Of a stretch of DNA of 64,000 nt, positions 20,701 to 33,600 are shown piece after piece (position 1 is the first letter of the stretch; each line of letters starts with the position of its first letter). Below the pieces are notes generated by a model, which was not told the DNA's origin, made no database searches, and saw only the letters and a list, made by a program, of their open reading frames with translations. This DNA comes from Pestalotiopsis fici W106-1 (taxonomy: Eukaryota > Ascomycota > Sordariomycetes > Amphisphaeriales > Sporocadaceae): the NCBI RefSeq assembly GCF_000516985.1, contig NW_006917095.1:252157-316156 (forward strand). Reading direction: 5' to 3'. A program made the position numbers and the translations under genes.

Positions 20701-23302
20701 GTTACCAGACAATGTGTTCCTCCCTAGCTGTTTGATTCCATTGATGTCAGAGGGCACTCGAGGCGGTCGCAAGTGGACGAGTTTCATGCAACTTGAATCG
20801 AATCCTGCATGGGGGGAATTATCAAGTTTAAATCCATTCGCGCCTACGGGAGAGGCGCCACCAGTCCGAGAGACCGGTAAAGACGGGTACCTGAAAAGGT
20901 GGTGTGTTACTAAAGGGGGGGGATTTGATCAAAGTACTAATCAAGGAAGTCTCTCCCTGTCACAGTCAACCGAGAAACTTCTAAGTATGTGTTCGAATGA
21001 TGGAAAGTCACCCCTTTTACAGAGGACAGGATGACATGGAAAGCTCTCACAACTGAAATACATGCAAACGAGGGTGGAACCATGTGTCATCCAAGGGATT
21101 GATGCTTAGTCCAAGTCTTTCTGCCGTCAGCCATGCCAACGGCCATGCATCGAACTGAGACGGTTTCTGACGCCGTTCACGATCTAGCAGTTGTAAGTGG
21201 CAATGCTTCCCACTACCGGCAGTACACTAATCTTTGGGAAGCAATATACATGGTAGAAATAGATAGAGTCTTGGGGGTCGGACATTCTTCCTGGTGGCCC
21301 TTCCCATGAAGACACTAGCTGATGAAAGGTGGTTGCCGCTACCAGTTATAGTTTGAGCTATACTGCAACTCTTACAAACAACTTGGTGCGGGGGGTGGAG
21401 GGCCACCTCTATTAGTCCTGGACAAGGCGGAATTTTTCATACTGGAGGCGGGGACACTAAGCCTATCATCCCAGATTGACTCGAGATTTCGCCGTCATGG
21501 TACGGATGCGACGGGTCTCACGTTACATGCAGCGTGTATTCTTCCAGGTGCGTATCGTGGGGGAGGGGTCGCTACCTACTTTTCACAGCCGGAGATGATG
21601 TTTCCAACCCTCCATGTCCATATAGTTCGTGTAGTTGTGGCGCAGTCGCCAGCAAGTACAGTTTTATTCCGGCCTGTGCGACGCCACAACAAAAGTCAAA
21701 GTTCAAGTGTTGCAAAGGTCCATGTGAAGCAACAAGACAGATGTGAAGATCGGGGAGCAGCTCATCTCACGTGCAATAATGAATCCTCTGTATGCGATTA
21801 TCTAGAGAAATGGAGTATTACGAAGAGACATTCCCTGCAGAAACCAATCGATCAAGAGCGGTACCGAAGATGGCAGATATTAGTTCATATAATATGCAAG
21901 GCTTCAACTTTACAAGAGGGCAACATGGGTTTCGGGTGATTAAGAACCAAGCTCTTCGCATCTGTGCAAAAGTTGCTCATCATGTTTCTAAGCCTCCAAT
22001 ACCAAATAGGTCAAACACCTCGAGTGCAACTTGTCGAGTACGAAACTGAGCAGGCGTCCTCCCAAGAAAAAACGTCGTTGGAAAGACTGAGTCAAGACAC
22101 TATCAACGGCGCTGATTTCCCAGATACTAGTCTAGGGCCCACGGACCATAAGAAACGATCATTTCCGGATGGAATGACGACAAAAAAACGTGTTGCAGGC
22201 AAGACTAATGGTTGATCGGTGCAATCTTTGGATCGAAAACTACGGAAGACCAAAGGTTTTAACTCGTCGGGACTATTGTCGCGATTAGGAAGTCAGATTG
22301 TGTTGTGATTATGGTATAATCTGGGTGTGCTTGAATTTGTCCTTGAAATTTCCTAGTAATCATATATAGAAAAGATTTAATATTGAAATAAATGCTGCAC
22401 TCTTGTACGACGGGACCCGATGTCTGCATTGATAGTAATGTCGAGGGAAGCAAATGTCAGACGTCTCCATTTCGCACGATATCAGGCGCCTTGAATCACC
22501 ACTACAAAACTTAGCGCCGACTGATTCGCATGCCGCTATCGCCACTATTGGACGATGCTCACAGGGCGACCCTCAAGTTGGGAAAGGCAAATGTATATCT
22601 GGGGTAAGACTAATGGCGGTGCTAGCTCAGGGGCTTTTTACGACTATTCACGACAATAGAACCGCCCAATAACTGGGATGAGCCTGGTCAATCTGAAGAG
22701 CTCGCGTCGAAATGTAAGTCCAGTAGTATTAAATTGTCACTGTTACCAAACCAAGAAGCACGATAGATTTTCTCCCCATGATCATATCAATTCCTCCCAC
22801 CCTGTGTATACATAGAAGCGAACAATCCTGAATAGCAATCGATACTGTTTGAGGAAATCCTTAACCTCTTGCATTCGTCATCTCGTGCAGTATGTCAGGT
22901 ACTCCAAACAGATCTGTCATTTGTCGATTATGAATTCTGTAAAAGATCCTTTTCCATTCACTTGACCAGACTGCGGTAACGTCAATGCACCATCCAAATA
23001 TAAGGTAGTCAATTGATGCTTGCCAGACGTCACCGTCATCTAATTTTTTGAGGTATCTATGTCATGACCCATAAGAAAAGCTCAACCATAAACGCCCAAA
23101 TGATGTTCCGATATCATGACCCGGGTGATGAACCGGGCAAATAACGAGTGCCTCTTCTACTTCAACGCCATCATATGCCAAATCAATAACGCCGACTCCT
23201 GGGGGTCCATAAAGACATGGCTGCCGATGCTAACAAGATTCCCACTTGTTTCCGAGTAATGCTCGTGTGTTCTCCTTCTTCTCGTATTGTGTGGGCACGC
23301 AG
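20701..23302. other. Gene-poor stretch, 2.6 kb
   Basis: Several frames of 60-160 residues exist (20546-21034, 21534-21939, 21964-22215 on plus), but they mix frames, lack domain motifs and show no matching splice partners. The first overlaps exon 1 of the rhodopsin-domain gene on the other strand. I see no transposon open frames or terminal repeats. Part is promoter for the rhodopsin-domain gene. Confidence 0.4.
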
Positions 23303-24721
23303 CTACTTGCTGCCCACATGCTTCACCCGCTTTCTAGGCCACACCTCAGCCTGGGTGGTTTTGGCCGCCCTCTTCTTCGGATTTTCCCTATCCATCTGCT
23401 CTCGCTCCGTGGCCAGATTGCGATGGGCTCGAAGCATGTATTCGGTATTCTGATAGTCGCGCTGGAGACGTCTCCAGAGGCTCTGCAGCGCCCTCTTTCT
23501 GAACAGGCTAGCGTCGCCCATGGCTTGGATCTCGTTGGGCATCGGCGTCGCGCGGAGCCTCTCAAGCTCGGCATCCAGGTCTCTCATAGGAGTTGTAAAT
23601 CGAATGTCATCGGGGCCGCCGGTGCCACGCCCCACGTTTGCCCATACGACATTATGATACCGGGCGGCAGCATCATCATAGAACCTTCGGAATAGCTCCA
23701 AGCCTTCCGGTGTCATGAGCGCATGGGCATCCTCCCACTCGGTAGTTTCAGCGTGACCGCCCGTGTTCCACCAGCGCACCTCACAGCGAGGCCCCTCTAG
23801 GAACCATCGAACGTTTGTGATCTCCTGTACCCGCCACAGCAGCCGGCCCATAGCATCATACCGTGGCAAGAGATATTTGCGAAGTGTGCCGAGACGATAG
23901 TCCACAGTGCGGTCGAGCCGGCTTTGCTGGAGTACGGCAGCTCGAGTGTGCGTGGATAGACTCACCGGGCCAAAGCCACACGACCGGTCTGCACCACTGA
24001 TATCGAGGCGGGCAAAGTCGACAGCCTGCTTCCAGAACTTGGCATCGTCTCTCCGGGGAGCTGTCGTCTGAATGTTGGCAGGCATGCTGCGGTCGAGGCC
24101 TTCAAGGACTGCAGGGAGATCTCTCAGGCTCGAGCAATTTCTCAAAACAGTGACGGCATGCTTGTAGAGAGTGGTAATCTGCCTAGCCCTGGGAGTACCG
24201 ATCGACGACCTTTGCGTCACGTTGATATGTCGAATCGCATTACGGCGTTCTGGCGTAACTGCGACCAGGAATGGCACCAGATCCTGGAGGTCAAATTGGA
24301 ACCGATTGATGCGGTAGAAGACGGGATAGCTTCTTAGCTCTTCATAAAATTGCTTGCAGGTCAAGTTGAGCGAAACAACGGCGAGGCGCTCATTGTCCCG
24401 GCTCTCCCATAAATAGTCACGATTGCCGGGATGATTATGGACGGGCACCTGCTCACGCTCTCCCCAGGTAAACTTGTTTGAGCAGTCGGCGACCTGGCGC
24501 GGCACGATCGCCTTGTCGAGTTTGACGGCATACTCATAGATCATGAGCCGCAGCTATTGACGGGGATATGTCAGTATGTGATAGCCGTAGAGTGCCAATC
24601 CATTTTCACGTTTCGGTATCTCTTTAATGCGAGCAATACTTACATCGACTGGGATGCCGCATAATGAGGGAACAGGGCGCCATCTATCAGGTACGTCGAA
24701 GGGAATTCTTGTGGATTGCAT
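23303..24721 (-). CDS. 2EXR/DUF7730-like fungal protein
   Basis: Exons 24644-24721 and 23303-24553 (GTAAGT...TCAATAG) give 442 residues. Exon 1 supplies MQSTRIPFDVPDRW and the start of the motif, and exon 2 continues LRLMIYEYAVKLDKAI. This is the 'L-P-x-E-I-R-x-x-I-Y' style opening of the large fungal family with a 2EXR or F-box-like N-terminal helix pair. The middle contains NLTCKQFYEELRSYPVFYRINRF, also typical. The C-terminus is basic (KKRAAKTTQAEVWPRKRVKHVGSK), suggesting nuclear entry. These proteins are abundant and lineage-variable in Pezizomycotina, and their molecular role is not established. Choosing only the inner ATG at 24544 would lose half of the conserved motif. Confidence 0.75.
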
Positions 24722-27064
24722 TGCCGGTTGACCCCTGGAGGGACTACAGCTGGCTGATGCCAGAGCGATGCGTGAGACCCAACGTACTAATGCAGGTTGG
24801 CATAGGATGGATAATTGATGGTTGAACTGATTAGTTTTTGGAAACGGAAAAACAAGAATTCAGGACCAAGTCTTTCAGAGACGTTAATTGGAGTGTTCAA
24901 AGAACACCGTTGATGAGGAGGAGGCTTCCGTTTTCTCTTGCGGAAACACAGTCGTCCGTTGCCCCCAAGGGACGCAAACTTTGTGTCGATGTATATATTG
25001 GTGGGTTGTATTGGGGAGGGGAGATTCCAGAAGAGGGGACGTTGCCTGCAGGGTGCCAACGTGGACAATTATCTGGCGCTCCTTTTTGAAATTCACGATA
25101 TGTTTGGTAATGATGTCAACCTGAGAAAGCCACCACGGAGATATGTGAGGAAGGGAGAGAGAAGGAAGAAGGAAAAATCTCGAAATCGTCATAGTAGAAC
25201 AGGACAAAACTCGGCAAAAAACCAATTCACTACGGATCGGGCAAGCCGCGCTTGGCTGACGAAGGACGTGAAAAAAAGCGCCTCCATATTCAAGAAGCGC
25301 TAGATTGGCCTTAGAAGAAGATCCGGCATCAAGGGACCGCAGACGTGAAAGGGTTCTGTAGGGAGAAAAAGCCAACAGTCAGATGGGATCACCCTTGTTT
25401 TCTCTAGTCGAAGTTTAAAAAACCCATTTCTCGGTGCAAAATCCGAGTTCAGAGCGCGCGGAAACAAGAGCAGGGTGACGCCAGGGATGGGAGGTGCCGT
25501 AGTCGAGGTGGGTTGGGGGTTGAAATTGGACGACGACGACGACAACGACAACGAGTGCCGCTCCGGCGGTGTCTGTTTGCGCTGGACTGGGGCGCACATT
25601 GGCGGTTCGCATTGATAACATCCAATGAGAGGAGCTAGCCCAAGTACTCAGCATGAAACGAGCGGAAGCTCAGCACCTCGGTTTCGCCGGTCTCAAGCGA
25701 GGCGCGCGCCGCAGAGAGCAAAAGGGTAGCATTGACAGTGACCGGAACAATACAAGTCCTAGGGGGAAAACGTCTTCGTCTTCCGCGTTTCTTGAGAATT
25801 GGGCGAGGGGCCCGCTCTCGGTACTGTATGGCGAGTCATGGCCACGACACTGCGCTCTGCTGCGGTCGCATTTTTGGCTGCGCCCACTGCTCTAATCTCG
25901 AGCCATGAGCCATGAACCCTTGCGATCGACGAACCTGTTTGGGGAGGTACAGCACGGGGAGGGTTTCCGCGTTCGTGGGATTCGTCGACAGTTGGATCCC
26001 GAATACGCAAAACCAGAAAATCACTATAAAATACCTGGCTTGTCTGGCTGATTCTGGACCCTGACGAGTGAAACCATGCCTCCCAGGTTGTTGGTAGTTT
26101 TGGCTGTGTAGGTATGTAGGTGGCGTCGGTGAGTGGAAACTTTGACAGTGCCTGAGTTGGAACCAGAATGTCTTTTTGAACGCCAGTGATGCCAAGTTCC
26201 GATGTGCCGAGTGTACTAATGGATTAGAACGGTGCCACGCTCTGAGTTTTTCCTCACTCCCCACGATTGAAAAATCGTTTTTTTTTCTCACCTTATTAGA
26301 ATTTTCTACGGCCAGTAAATGCCCGTATCGCCAGAACTCACTTCAGACAAGATGTCCGCTACAAGTCCGCCTGCCTATACTGTGATTCGGAAGGCAATTG
26401 ACGCTACCCAGAGGTGGATTGTAAATGTCGTGTAATACCTTCCATTTGTTTGGGTGATCCTGCTTGCCGCTTACAGCGTTGTGTTTGGGCCGGGGGTTAC
26501 TGAATAGTTCAGCCAAGTTAGGTAGTTGCATAGCAAACAGTCACAGGCTTGTGAGGAAAGCCGACATACCCATTTGGTATGAGCTATTGAAGCGATTCAA
26601 TTTGACCTTATGTAAGCGCCGCCTTTCTTTATGATTAGGTACATGTGTCGAAATGTAGATTTCATACTGGATTTGGATTGTACATATTCAACACTAGTAG
26701 CGCAAAACTATGACATCGGCTTGCAATATACTAGCGTCCGCCCACTGTGGACCACCAAAAAGTATTCGCCTACTAGTCATTGCTGTAGCACCCCGGTGCC
26801 GTCAATCCGGCAACCCACCAATTGAAGCTGATGCCCATCAACGCCAGCACTAAACAGCGCTTTATTAAGGTTCCCGTCGTTCCCACAGCCATTAATAGGT
26901 ATTCATAACTCCGGCTTTCAAACACCCCTCAAACCATACTCCACTGCGCCAGGCAAAAAGTCGTGGTCAATTATGTTACAATAGTTCTTGTTTTCGTGCA
27001 GCAGTCTGTTTCTGCAATGTTGCGTTGCTTGTCGAGGGCTGTTGACTCGTCTCTCAATAGAATT
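24722..27064. other. Gene-poor stretch, 2.3 kb
   Basis: Frames on both strands overlap each other at 24838-26291 (for example 24884-25375 minus, 25836-26291 minus, 24938-25303 plus). None has a domain or a coherent splice structure. The segment 24722-26300 is probably promoter and leader DNA of the 2EXR-like gene. 26300-27064 is AT-rich with no supported feature. Confidence 0.4.
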
Positions 27065-27467
27065 TTATTCCTTCTTCCAGGCAGACTTGATTGCACCTGT
27101 CATGGAGAAGCCACCAAGAAGCCATTGATCTGAGTGCCGTCCGCAATGTGTGTGACGATTCTTGTTCGACGACGTCGACTTGGAAGATTTGGCTGAGCTG
27201 GACGAATCCTGACGCGTCGGTGTGGCCCTTTCAAAATGAGAGCTAGAAGAGCTGTGTCTAGGAGACTCGTATGCCCACTCGTGAGAAAACGACTTTATGC
27301 TCGTCAGCAATTGTTCGCCAGAATTTAATTCTGTACTGTGGTTGGTACTAATGACTTACAAAGTCGGATGCGAAAGAATCTTGTCGCTGCGTGCCGTGAT
27401 AGGTAGCACTATCCGGAAGTGGGGCAGAGGCTTCATTGCCTTTCTTGGAGGACCGGCCGGATCCCAT
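27065..27467 (-). CDS. Small serine-rich protein, unknown
   Basis: Exons 27360-27467 and 27065-27292 join in phase 0 (GTAAGT...GCTGACGAGCATAAAG) to give 111 residues. It starts MGSGRSSKKGNEAS, is rich in Ser, His and Arg with a run SSAKSSKSTSSNK in the middle, and ends GGFSMTGAIKSAWKKE. The strong branch point and donor, together with similar Ser-rich composition on both sides of the splice, make this more than a chance frame. No domain is recognised. It could be a lineage-specific stress-type protein, but nothing in the sequence proves a function. Confidence 0.6.
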
Positions 27468-30400
27468 GATGGTGGTAGGTATGTGCGAGACCGGTAGGTA
27501 TCGATGTTGATGGAGGAGAAAGAGTATGAATCTTGACCTGTACTCTTTCAGAGCAGATGATTTAATGCGCTCAAGTCTATGCACAGAAGCAGAGAGCCAC
27601 TAGTTTACATATGTAAGGGCGAGAGAGCGCTTCGGCATTTATATTCTTGGTAGGGTATGGGCTGTATCGTGGTATCTTGTTTGCCAAAGACGGATCAAAT
27701 GAGTGCCCACCAGGGTTTATTTTCTAATAAATTGGAGCACTCCAGGTGCAAGAAAGTCAAATCCACTACTAAAGCAGTGAAATTTGGAGGGACTTGGTGT
27801 GCAAGATAAAAACAGAAATCTAGCAGCCTGATGACCATATATATTCCAATGGAAGGACCAGCAGCTGCATTGGGGGCTGCTGACAAGGTATCCACGTTGT
27901 GTATACTTTTCAAGTCAGACCCAAGAAATTCCTGGATCGCTTATGTATGGGCACCCCGGACGGCTAGAGGTCGCGTGGTAAGGCAACTGGACGATAAGTG
28001 GAGGACTGCATATCAAGTTGTCCATCAGACCAATGGGCACACGGGGGTTGAATGCCGCGCTGCACCGGAAGGTCCAGCTTTTGGACACGATAGCACACCA
28101 AAGGGTAAGAGTAAAAGACTTGAGAAAGGCAACACGATGGCCCAACTAGCGACCCGTTGCGCTCGGAAATGTTTATTGAGTCACCTGCCGGAGTTTAGTC
28201 GATTAGCGGAGGACCACGTCAACATCCTTATGCTCGACGAGATCACTCCGCAAAACAAAGTTGCGGAGGGCGAGATTTCCCCGATGTACATTGGCTGTAA
28301 CAATAGACTCGTCCCAAGTCCATTGGATCCCACGGTTGGCAAACACATATGATTGCCGACGAACGAATGCTTTTGGGGGCTAGAACACCATGGTCTCCGA
28401 CGTTTTGCATGGTGCCAATGCATACATTACCGTGTCCAGTCAGCATAATCTGCAGCTGCTACAGCACAGATGTGTTGTGGCTAAGAAAAGGCGGTGGATG
28501 GATCACCAACTTTGAAACTTTTTGAGTTCAATTGTTGGAAATGTCGGGCATCAAACCTGATCAGCGAGCTTACAAGATGGTCCCTGGTCCCGACATTGCT
28601 GTGATCAATATTGTACGAGCACGTCGGTAGCAGGTAGGTAACTGTATGGGACGATCATGGCTCGTGCTATGCTGGTGCATAGCTCGTCGGTCACACAAAG
28701 TAGTTTGATTCGTTTCGCGTCCAGTCAGCAGGCCGATAAATGGTTCGCGAACCATCGACTCACAGGGAGCGTCGGTGGTTGAATGCGTAAGCAGAGCTGC
28801 AGGCTTGTGGAGCGAACATTGTAGGTAGCCTGTATTTCGACCGACCAACCGGCCAACTTGCCAGGCAGCGGGAACATTGAGGTGCGTGGCAGAGGTGTCA
28901 AACATGGGGCAAACGGAAGACGGCAAGGGTCGAGAGCATGCCTGTCTCTCTGCCTCTACACTAGAAGTACGGAATAGGTGCCGTCTGACAAGAGAGGCAA
29001 GAGGAGGTCCATCAGCTTGCATTGGCGTGTGGAGGGAACAGCAGTGACAGGTGATGAGGACCGGGGATGACTCAATCGGACACTGGCAGAGACACCTGCC
29101 GGACAGTTGCCTCCAGCTGAGCGCCCGAGAAAGACCGTTTTTCCCTGACTGTTCGACCCCTTTCCCCGGATCCGTAGGGCTGACCTTAGCTTTTGAGCCG
29201 CACGGCATAGCGCCGACGATGACGATGGAATCCGGGGAGCTCGATATAGAACTTTTTGAACGAAGATGATGAGGTTTGCAACTATTGTCCGTGGCTTGCA
29301 GAACGGGTCTTGGGGTTTAAATCATGGACAAATGGTCAATTGTACTGCCTACAGTGAGGCGACTCTGACGAGCTACACAAAAGATTAGTTTTCTATATAA
29401 ATAAACTATCTGGGTGAAATATCGCAAATGTTGACAAGTTCATGTCGAGAAACTGGATGCTTTTGGGCCTCCGAGTCGATCGCAAAATTTTGGTTACGAT
29501 AGGTACGGGGCAGTTGTGGAAAGCGGGCACAAAACATGGGATCGCTAAAAAGACGCTTGGACCCCAACAATTACAGCGAGTTTGATTGGTTGAATGACCC
29601 AGTTTGGTGGGCCCTCCAGGCGCGTGCCTTGCTTGCTGAGCTAAGACAGAGTGGAGGGTAGCGAAAGGGCACGACCAGCAACAGGCTGGACGCGCAGGTT
29701 CTTGTTCACACTCTCTTCTCTGCTCGCTGTTCGATTGTCCGTAGCAATCCATCACCACCTCGACCACGGCTGGACCTCGACTCAATTATCCCTTGCCCAG
29801 CCACTCTCTTATGACTTGTTCTCAAGTGTTTTTCTTTCCTTATTGACCAGCGCGCCCTGAGGATCCGCATTAGCTCTCTATCCGCGATCCGCCATACGCC
29901 TTCGACCGGCTCCTTCAAATCAAGCCCGAGTACCTACATTCACGCCCATATTTCAACGCATGACCGCCTGCCGACAAAGATTTCCATCTCGATACCATTC
30001 AAGCCAGACCTGCACTTCACCGTCTTCCATCGCCCCTTTGGTAAATCATTATTTGCTGAAGCCGACTTGTCCATTTGTCCGCACTGGCATCCTTGCCGTT
30101 CACGGGCCGTCCTAGGTGGTATAATTGATGCATCACACCACGAGACGTTCACCAACAACAGTCGATCCAATACCTCTGGTAATGCAGCAAGCTATTTGAC
30201 TGCTTCTACTGTCCACACGCTAAGCAGCATCCCTCGAATACCCACCTTCACCTAAGTAAGTTCAATAATAATTGCGACCCTTGCCGTGATATGTACCTAG
30301 ACAACCATGACGGTCATCACTTCGCGTTCCGTCTTGCAACATCCATTATTGCGACTTGCCAATGCTGCAAGCACAACTCTCGTGTTCAAACCCCAATTTC

Positions 30401-30654
30401 TTCTCCAGACAGTTGAGAGTTTCTCTCGCCGTTGAATACAGACTGCCTTGGGGAATTCCGCAACCAAACCGCCACCAATGGTGTTCACCTACTCAAACGC
30501 TTCACATTAGCTCGTCATACAGTTCATTAATACTGCCGATATGTTGACGTCTTGTTACTGTTTACCATGATACTAGCCAGTGAAAGCGTCGAAACCAGCT
30601 AATAGTTTGGGTCATTTCTAGCTCGATTGTTTGGACCGCAGCCACTTTTCAAGC
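27468..30654. other. Gene-poor stretch, 3.2 kb, including a pyrimidine-rich leader
   Basis: Two long frames, 27831-28352 plus (173 codons) and 28570-29208 minus (212 codons), are the only sizeable ORFs and neither has a recognisable domain. From about 29690 to 30600 the plus strand is rich in C and T, as expected for a fungal 5' leader and core promoter of the Yta7 gene at 30655. A CACCTAAGTAAGTT...GTACCTAG pair at 30248-30300 could be a leader intron. Confidence 0.4.
27831..28352 (+). CDS. Orphan ORF of 173 codons, doubtful
   Basis: A continuous frame from ATG to TGA starts MTIYIPMEGPAAALGAADK and includes a fairly balanced middle (WIAYVWAPRTARGRV). No family is recognised. There is no clear splice context and the surrounding DNA is gene-poor. 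It may be a lineage-specific gene or a chance frame. It is listed because it is the longest plus-strand frame between 27.5 and 30.6 kb. Confidence 0.2.
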   Translation: MTIYIPMEGPAAALGAADKVSTLCILFKSDPRNSWIAYVWAPRTARGRVVRQLDDKWRTAYQVVHQTNGHTGVECRAAPEGPAFGHDSTPKGKSKRLEKGNTMAQLATRCARKCLLSHLPEFSRLAEDHVNILMLDEITPQNKVAEGEISPMYIGCNNRLVPSPLDPTVGKHI

Positions 30655-33600
30655 ATGCCGCCAAATAAACGCAAGCGGGATATCCTCGACTTCGACCCAA
30701 ACAAGTCTGACTCGGAAGACGAAAACTTCCAGCCAGATGTCGATCGTCCGGCCCGTTCGCGCAAGAAGTCTCGCCCCACAAAATCTGGCAAAGGCCCCAG
30801 CCGCACAAGGCGCAACAAGTATCGTGGTTCCGATATCGAGGACGACGAAGAAGAATCCGAGAGTGGTGGAGAAGAATCATTCGATGAGCCTGAAGAGGAC
30901 GACGAAGACGAAGAAGAGCTGCCTGTCAATCAGAATACAGGCCGTCGCATGAGGAAAGCTGCTGTAAAGCAACAGACTTACAGGGAAAGCTCAGAGGAAA
31001 GTGCGGATTCAGACTCGAGCTCGGACGGAAAGGACGAGCTCCAAGAGCAGGGTTCCAACGCCAAATCGCCCCGCCCCTCCAAAATTGTTGTCCTGCAGGT
31101 GCGTAAGACTCGCGCTGGATCTACAAAGGCCATGCCCACAACGACTCGTCGAACCCGTGCCCAAACCGCCGACGCAGATGAGGAGCTTGTTGAGCTCTCC
31201 AACTCTGGCAAGCACGTCATGCCGGCACGCGGCTCCAAGAGTATTAGTCCTGAGGCTGCATCACGGATAACGCGAGCAACTCGCGGAGGAAAGGGCCTCA
31301 TGAGATCACCCCCACCCCCAATTGAAGAGGCAACTCAAGAAAGCAGTCCTCGCAAGGGCAATGCAGAGAATGGCGAAGAGCAAGAAGAGCTCAAAGTGCC
31401 GGAAGTTGAGCTCTTGTCTGATATGGACCCCGCCGAGAGCACTGTGAAAGACGAGGATCACCCCATGGAAACAGTGGAGCCCGAAGAAGCCGATGATGAA
31501 GACGACGAAGTGCTCGTCTCACGCCGAACGCGAGGCAATCGCCCCACAGTAGCCGACGACGCCGAAGAGGAGGAACCCGGTAATACACGTAGCCGCCGCC
31601 TGACACGCAAGTCACGCTCCAAGAAATCACTCCAGGAACCGAGTAGCGACTTTGAGCCAGGCAATGACTCTGGGGACGACAACGAATCTGTCGCCAATCA
31701 AGCGCAGAACGTCGCCGATGATGGAAACGAAACTACCCCTTCGCGCGGTCGTAAGAATACTCGCGGCCGGGGCCGATCAGCCAAGGCGTCCCAGCGTGAT
31801 GATTCAGGCGATGAGGAGGTAGAGCTTGACCGTGATGAGATGGCTGAAGAGCTTGAAGATCTGCGAGGAAGCTCGCAATCACGCCGGCCTCGTCGCCGCC
31901 GCCAGCGCTCACCGTCCTTGCGGGCCGAGAGTGTTAGGGGTAAACGGAAGCGGAATCTTGTGAATTATAGTATAATGCCACCTCGAGATGCCGTGGAAGA
32001 AGAAGAAGAGGCGCAAGCCCCCAACCCTAGCCCGGCTCGGCGTGGCCGTAGGGGCGCTGCCGCCGGCTGGGACCGCACTCTACATACAATTGCCGGTCCT
32101 TTTGGTGGTGTAAACATCAATGGCCCAGGTGCTTTGTTTAGTGGGCCTTGGGGCACTGGAGCCACTGGAGGTGTTGATTCGGACAGTAGCGACGATGAAA
32201 TGGGCGGAAGATCGGGCCTGACAGGCCCGACTGCAGGTGATGTAGGAAAGACGCCCACCATGGCAGCCCCCCCAGGCTTCCTAGGAGGACCTGGCCAGGC
32301 ACTCAACGTCGACGGCGGAGCTTCTGGCCTGACCGCTGCTCCCAACGTTGGCAAGGTCAAGAATCAAAAGGCATATGCGGACGCCGACCCACTCGGCGTA
32401 GACCTCAACGTTGATTTCACCAAGGTTGGAGGCTTGGAGGGTCACATAGACCAGCTCAAAGAAATGGTGCAGCTCCCTCTGCTGTATCCAGAGCTTTTCA
32501 TGAAGTTTCACGTTACTCCCCCGCGAGGAGTCTTGTTCCACGGACCGCCCGGTACTGGTAAAACACTTCTTGCTCGTGCACTTGCCAACTCGGTTGGTAT
32601 TGGTGGCAAGAAGATCACCTTCTACATGCGCAAGGGAGCCGATGCGCTCAGTAAATGGGTGGGTGAGGCAGAAAAGCAGCTTCGTCTTCTCTTTGAGGAA
32701 GCCAGAAGAACGCAGCCCAGCATCATTTTCTTTGATGAGATCGACGGACTTGCACCTGTTCGGTCTAGCAAACAAGAACAGATCCATGCCTCGATTGTTT
32801 CAACCTTGCTTGCCTTGATGGACGGCATGGATGGGCGAGGCCAAGTCATTGTGATTGGTGCCACGAATCGTCCGGACAACATCGATCCAGCCCTGCGCCG
32901 TCCTGGCCGCTTCGATCGGGAATTCTACTTTCCGCTGCCCGACGTCGATGCACGGAAGGCCATTATCGACATTCATACCAAGGATTGGGGCATTTCTGAC
33001 GATTTCAAACGCTCTCTGGCTCGTGATGCCAAGGGCTATGGTGGTGCCGATTTGAGAGCCATGTGCACTGAGGCCGCCATGAATGCGATCCAACGAACGT
33101 ACCCCCAGATCTATTCTTCAAAGGACAAACTGATAGTCAACCCGGATAAGATTGACATCCAGATGACAGATTTTGTACTGTCCAAGAAAAAGATTGTGCC
33201 GTCCTCTGAGCGCGCAACGACATCTTCAGCCGCATCACTCCCAAAGCCCATCGAGCCGCTATTACACGACCAACTCAGACATATTCAAACCATCTTGGAC
33301 GACATCTTGCCTCGAAAGAAGAAAGTCACTGCCCTCGAAGAAGCCATGTTTGAACCTTATGATGATGAGGACTTTGGCTTCGCTAGAGAAGCTCTGAACG
33401 AGGAATTTGAAAGATCACGTGTGTTCCGCCCACGGCTTTTGATCTGCGGTTTGCCGGGAATGGGTCATTCCTATCTGGCTGCTGCCGTGTTGCACTATCT
33501 GGAAGGTGTTCACGTTCAAAACTTCGACCTCCCCACAATCTTGGGTGATTCACGAGTAAGTTACAACCAGCTCCCATGCCATCTTTCACGTAACCGTTAA

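Noticed and set aside
20546..21034. 162-codon plus frame
   Set aside because: Overlaps exon 1 of the rhodopsin-domain gene on the other strand and has no recognisable domain.
24884..25375. 163-codon minus frame with hydrophobic patches
   Set aside because: Overlapping frames on both strands and the position upstream of the 2EXR-like gene point to leader or promoter DNA.
28570..29208. 212-codon minus frame
   Set aside because: Cys/Arg/Ser/Pro-rich shadow-like composition, no domain, gene-poor surroundings. Kept only as a note.
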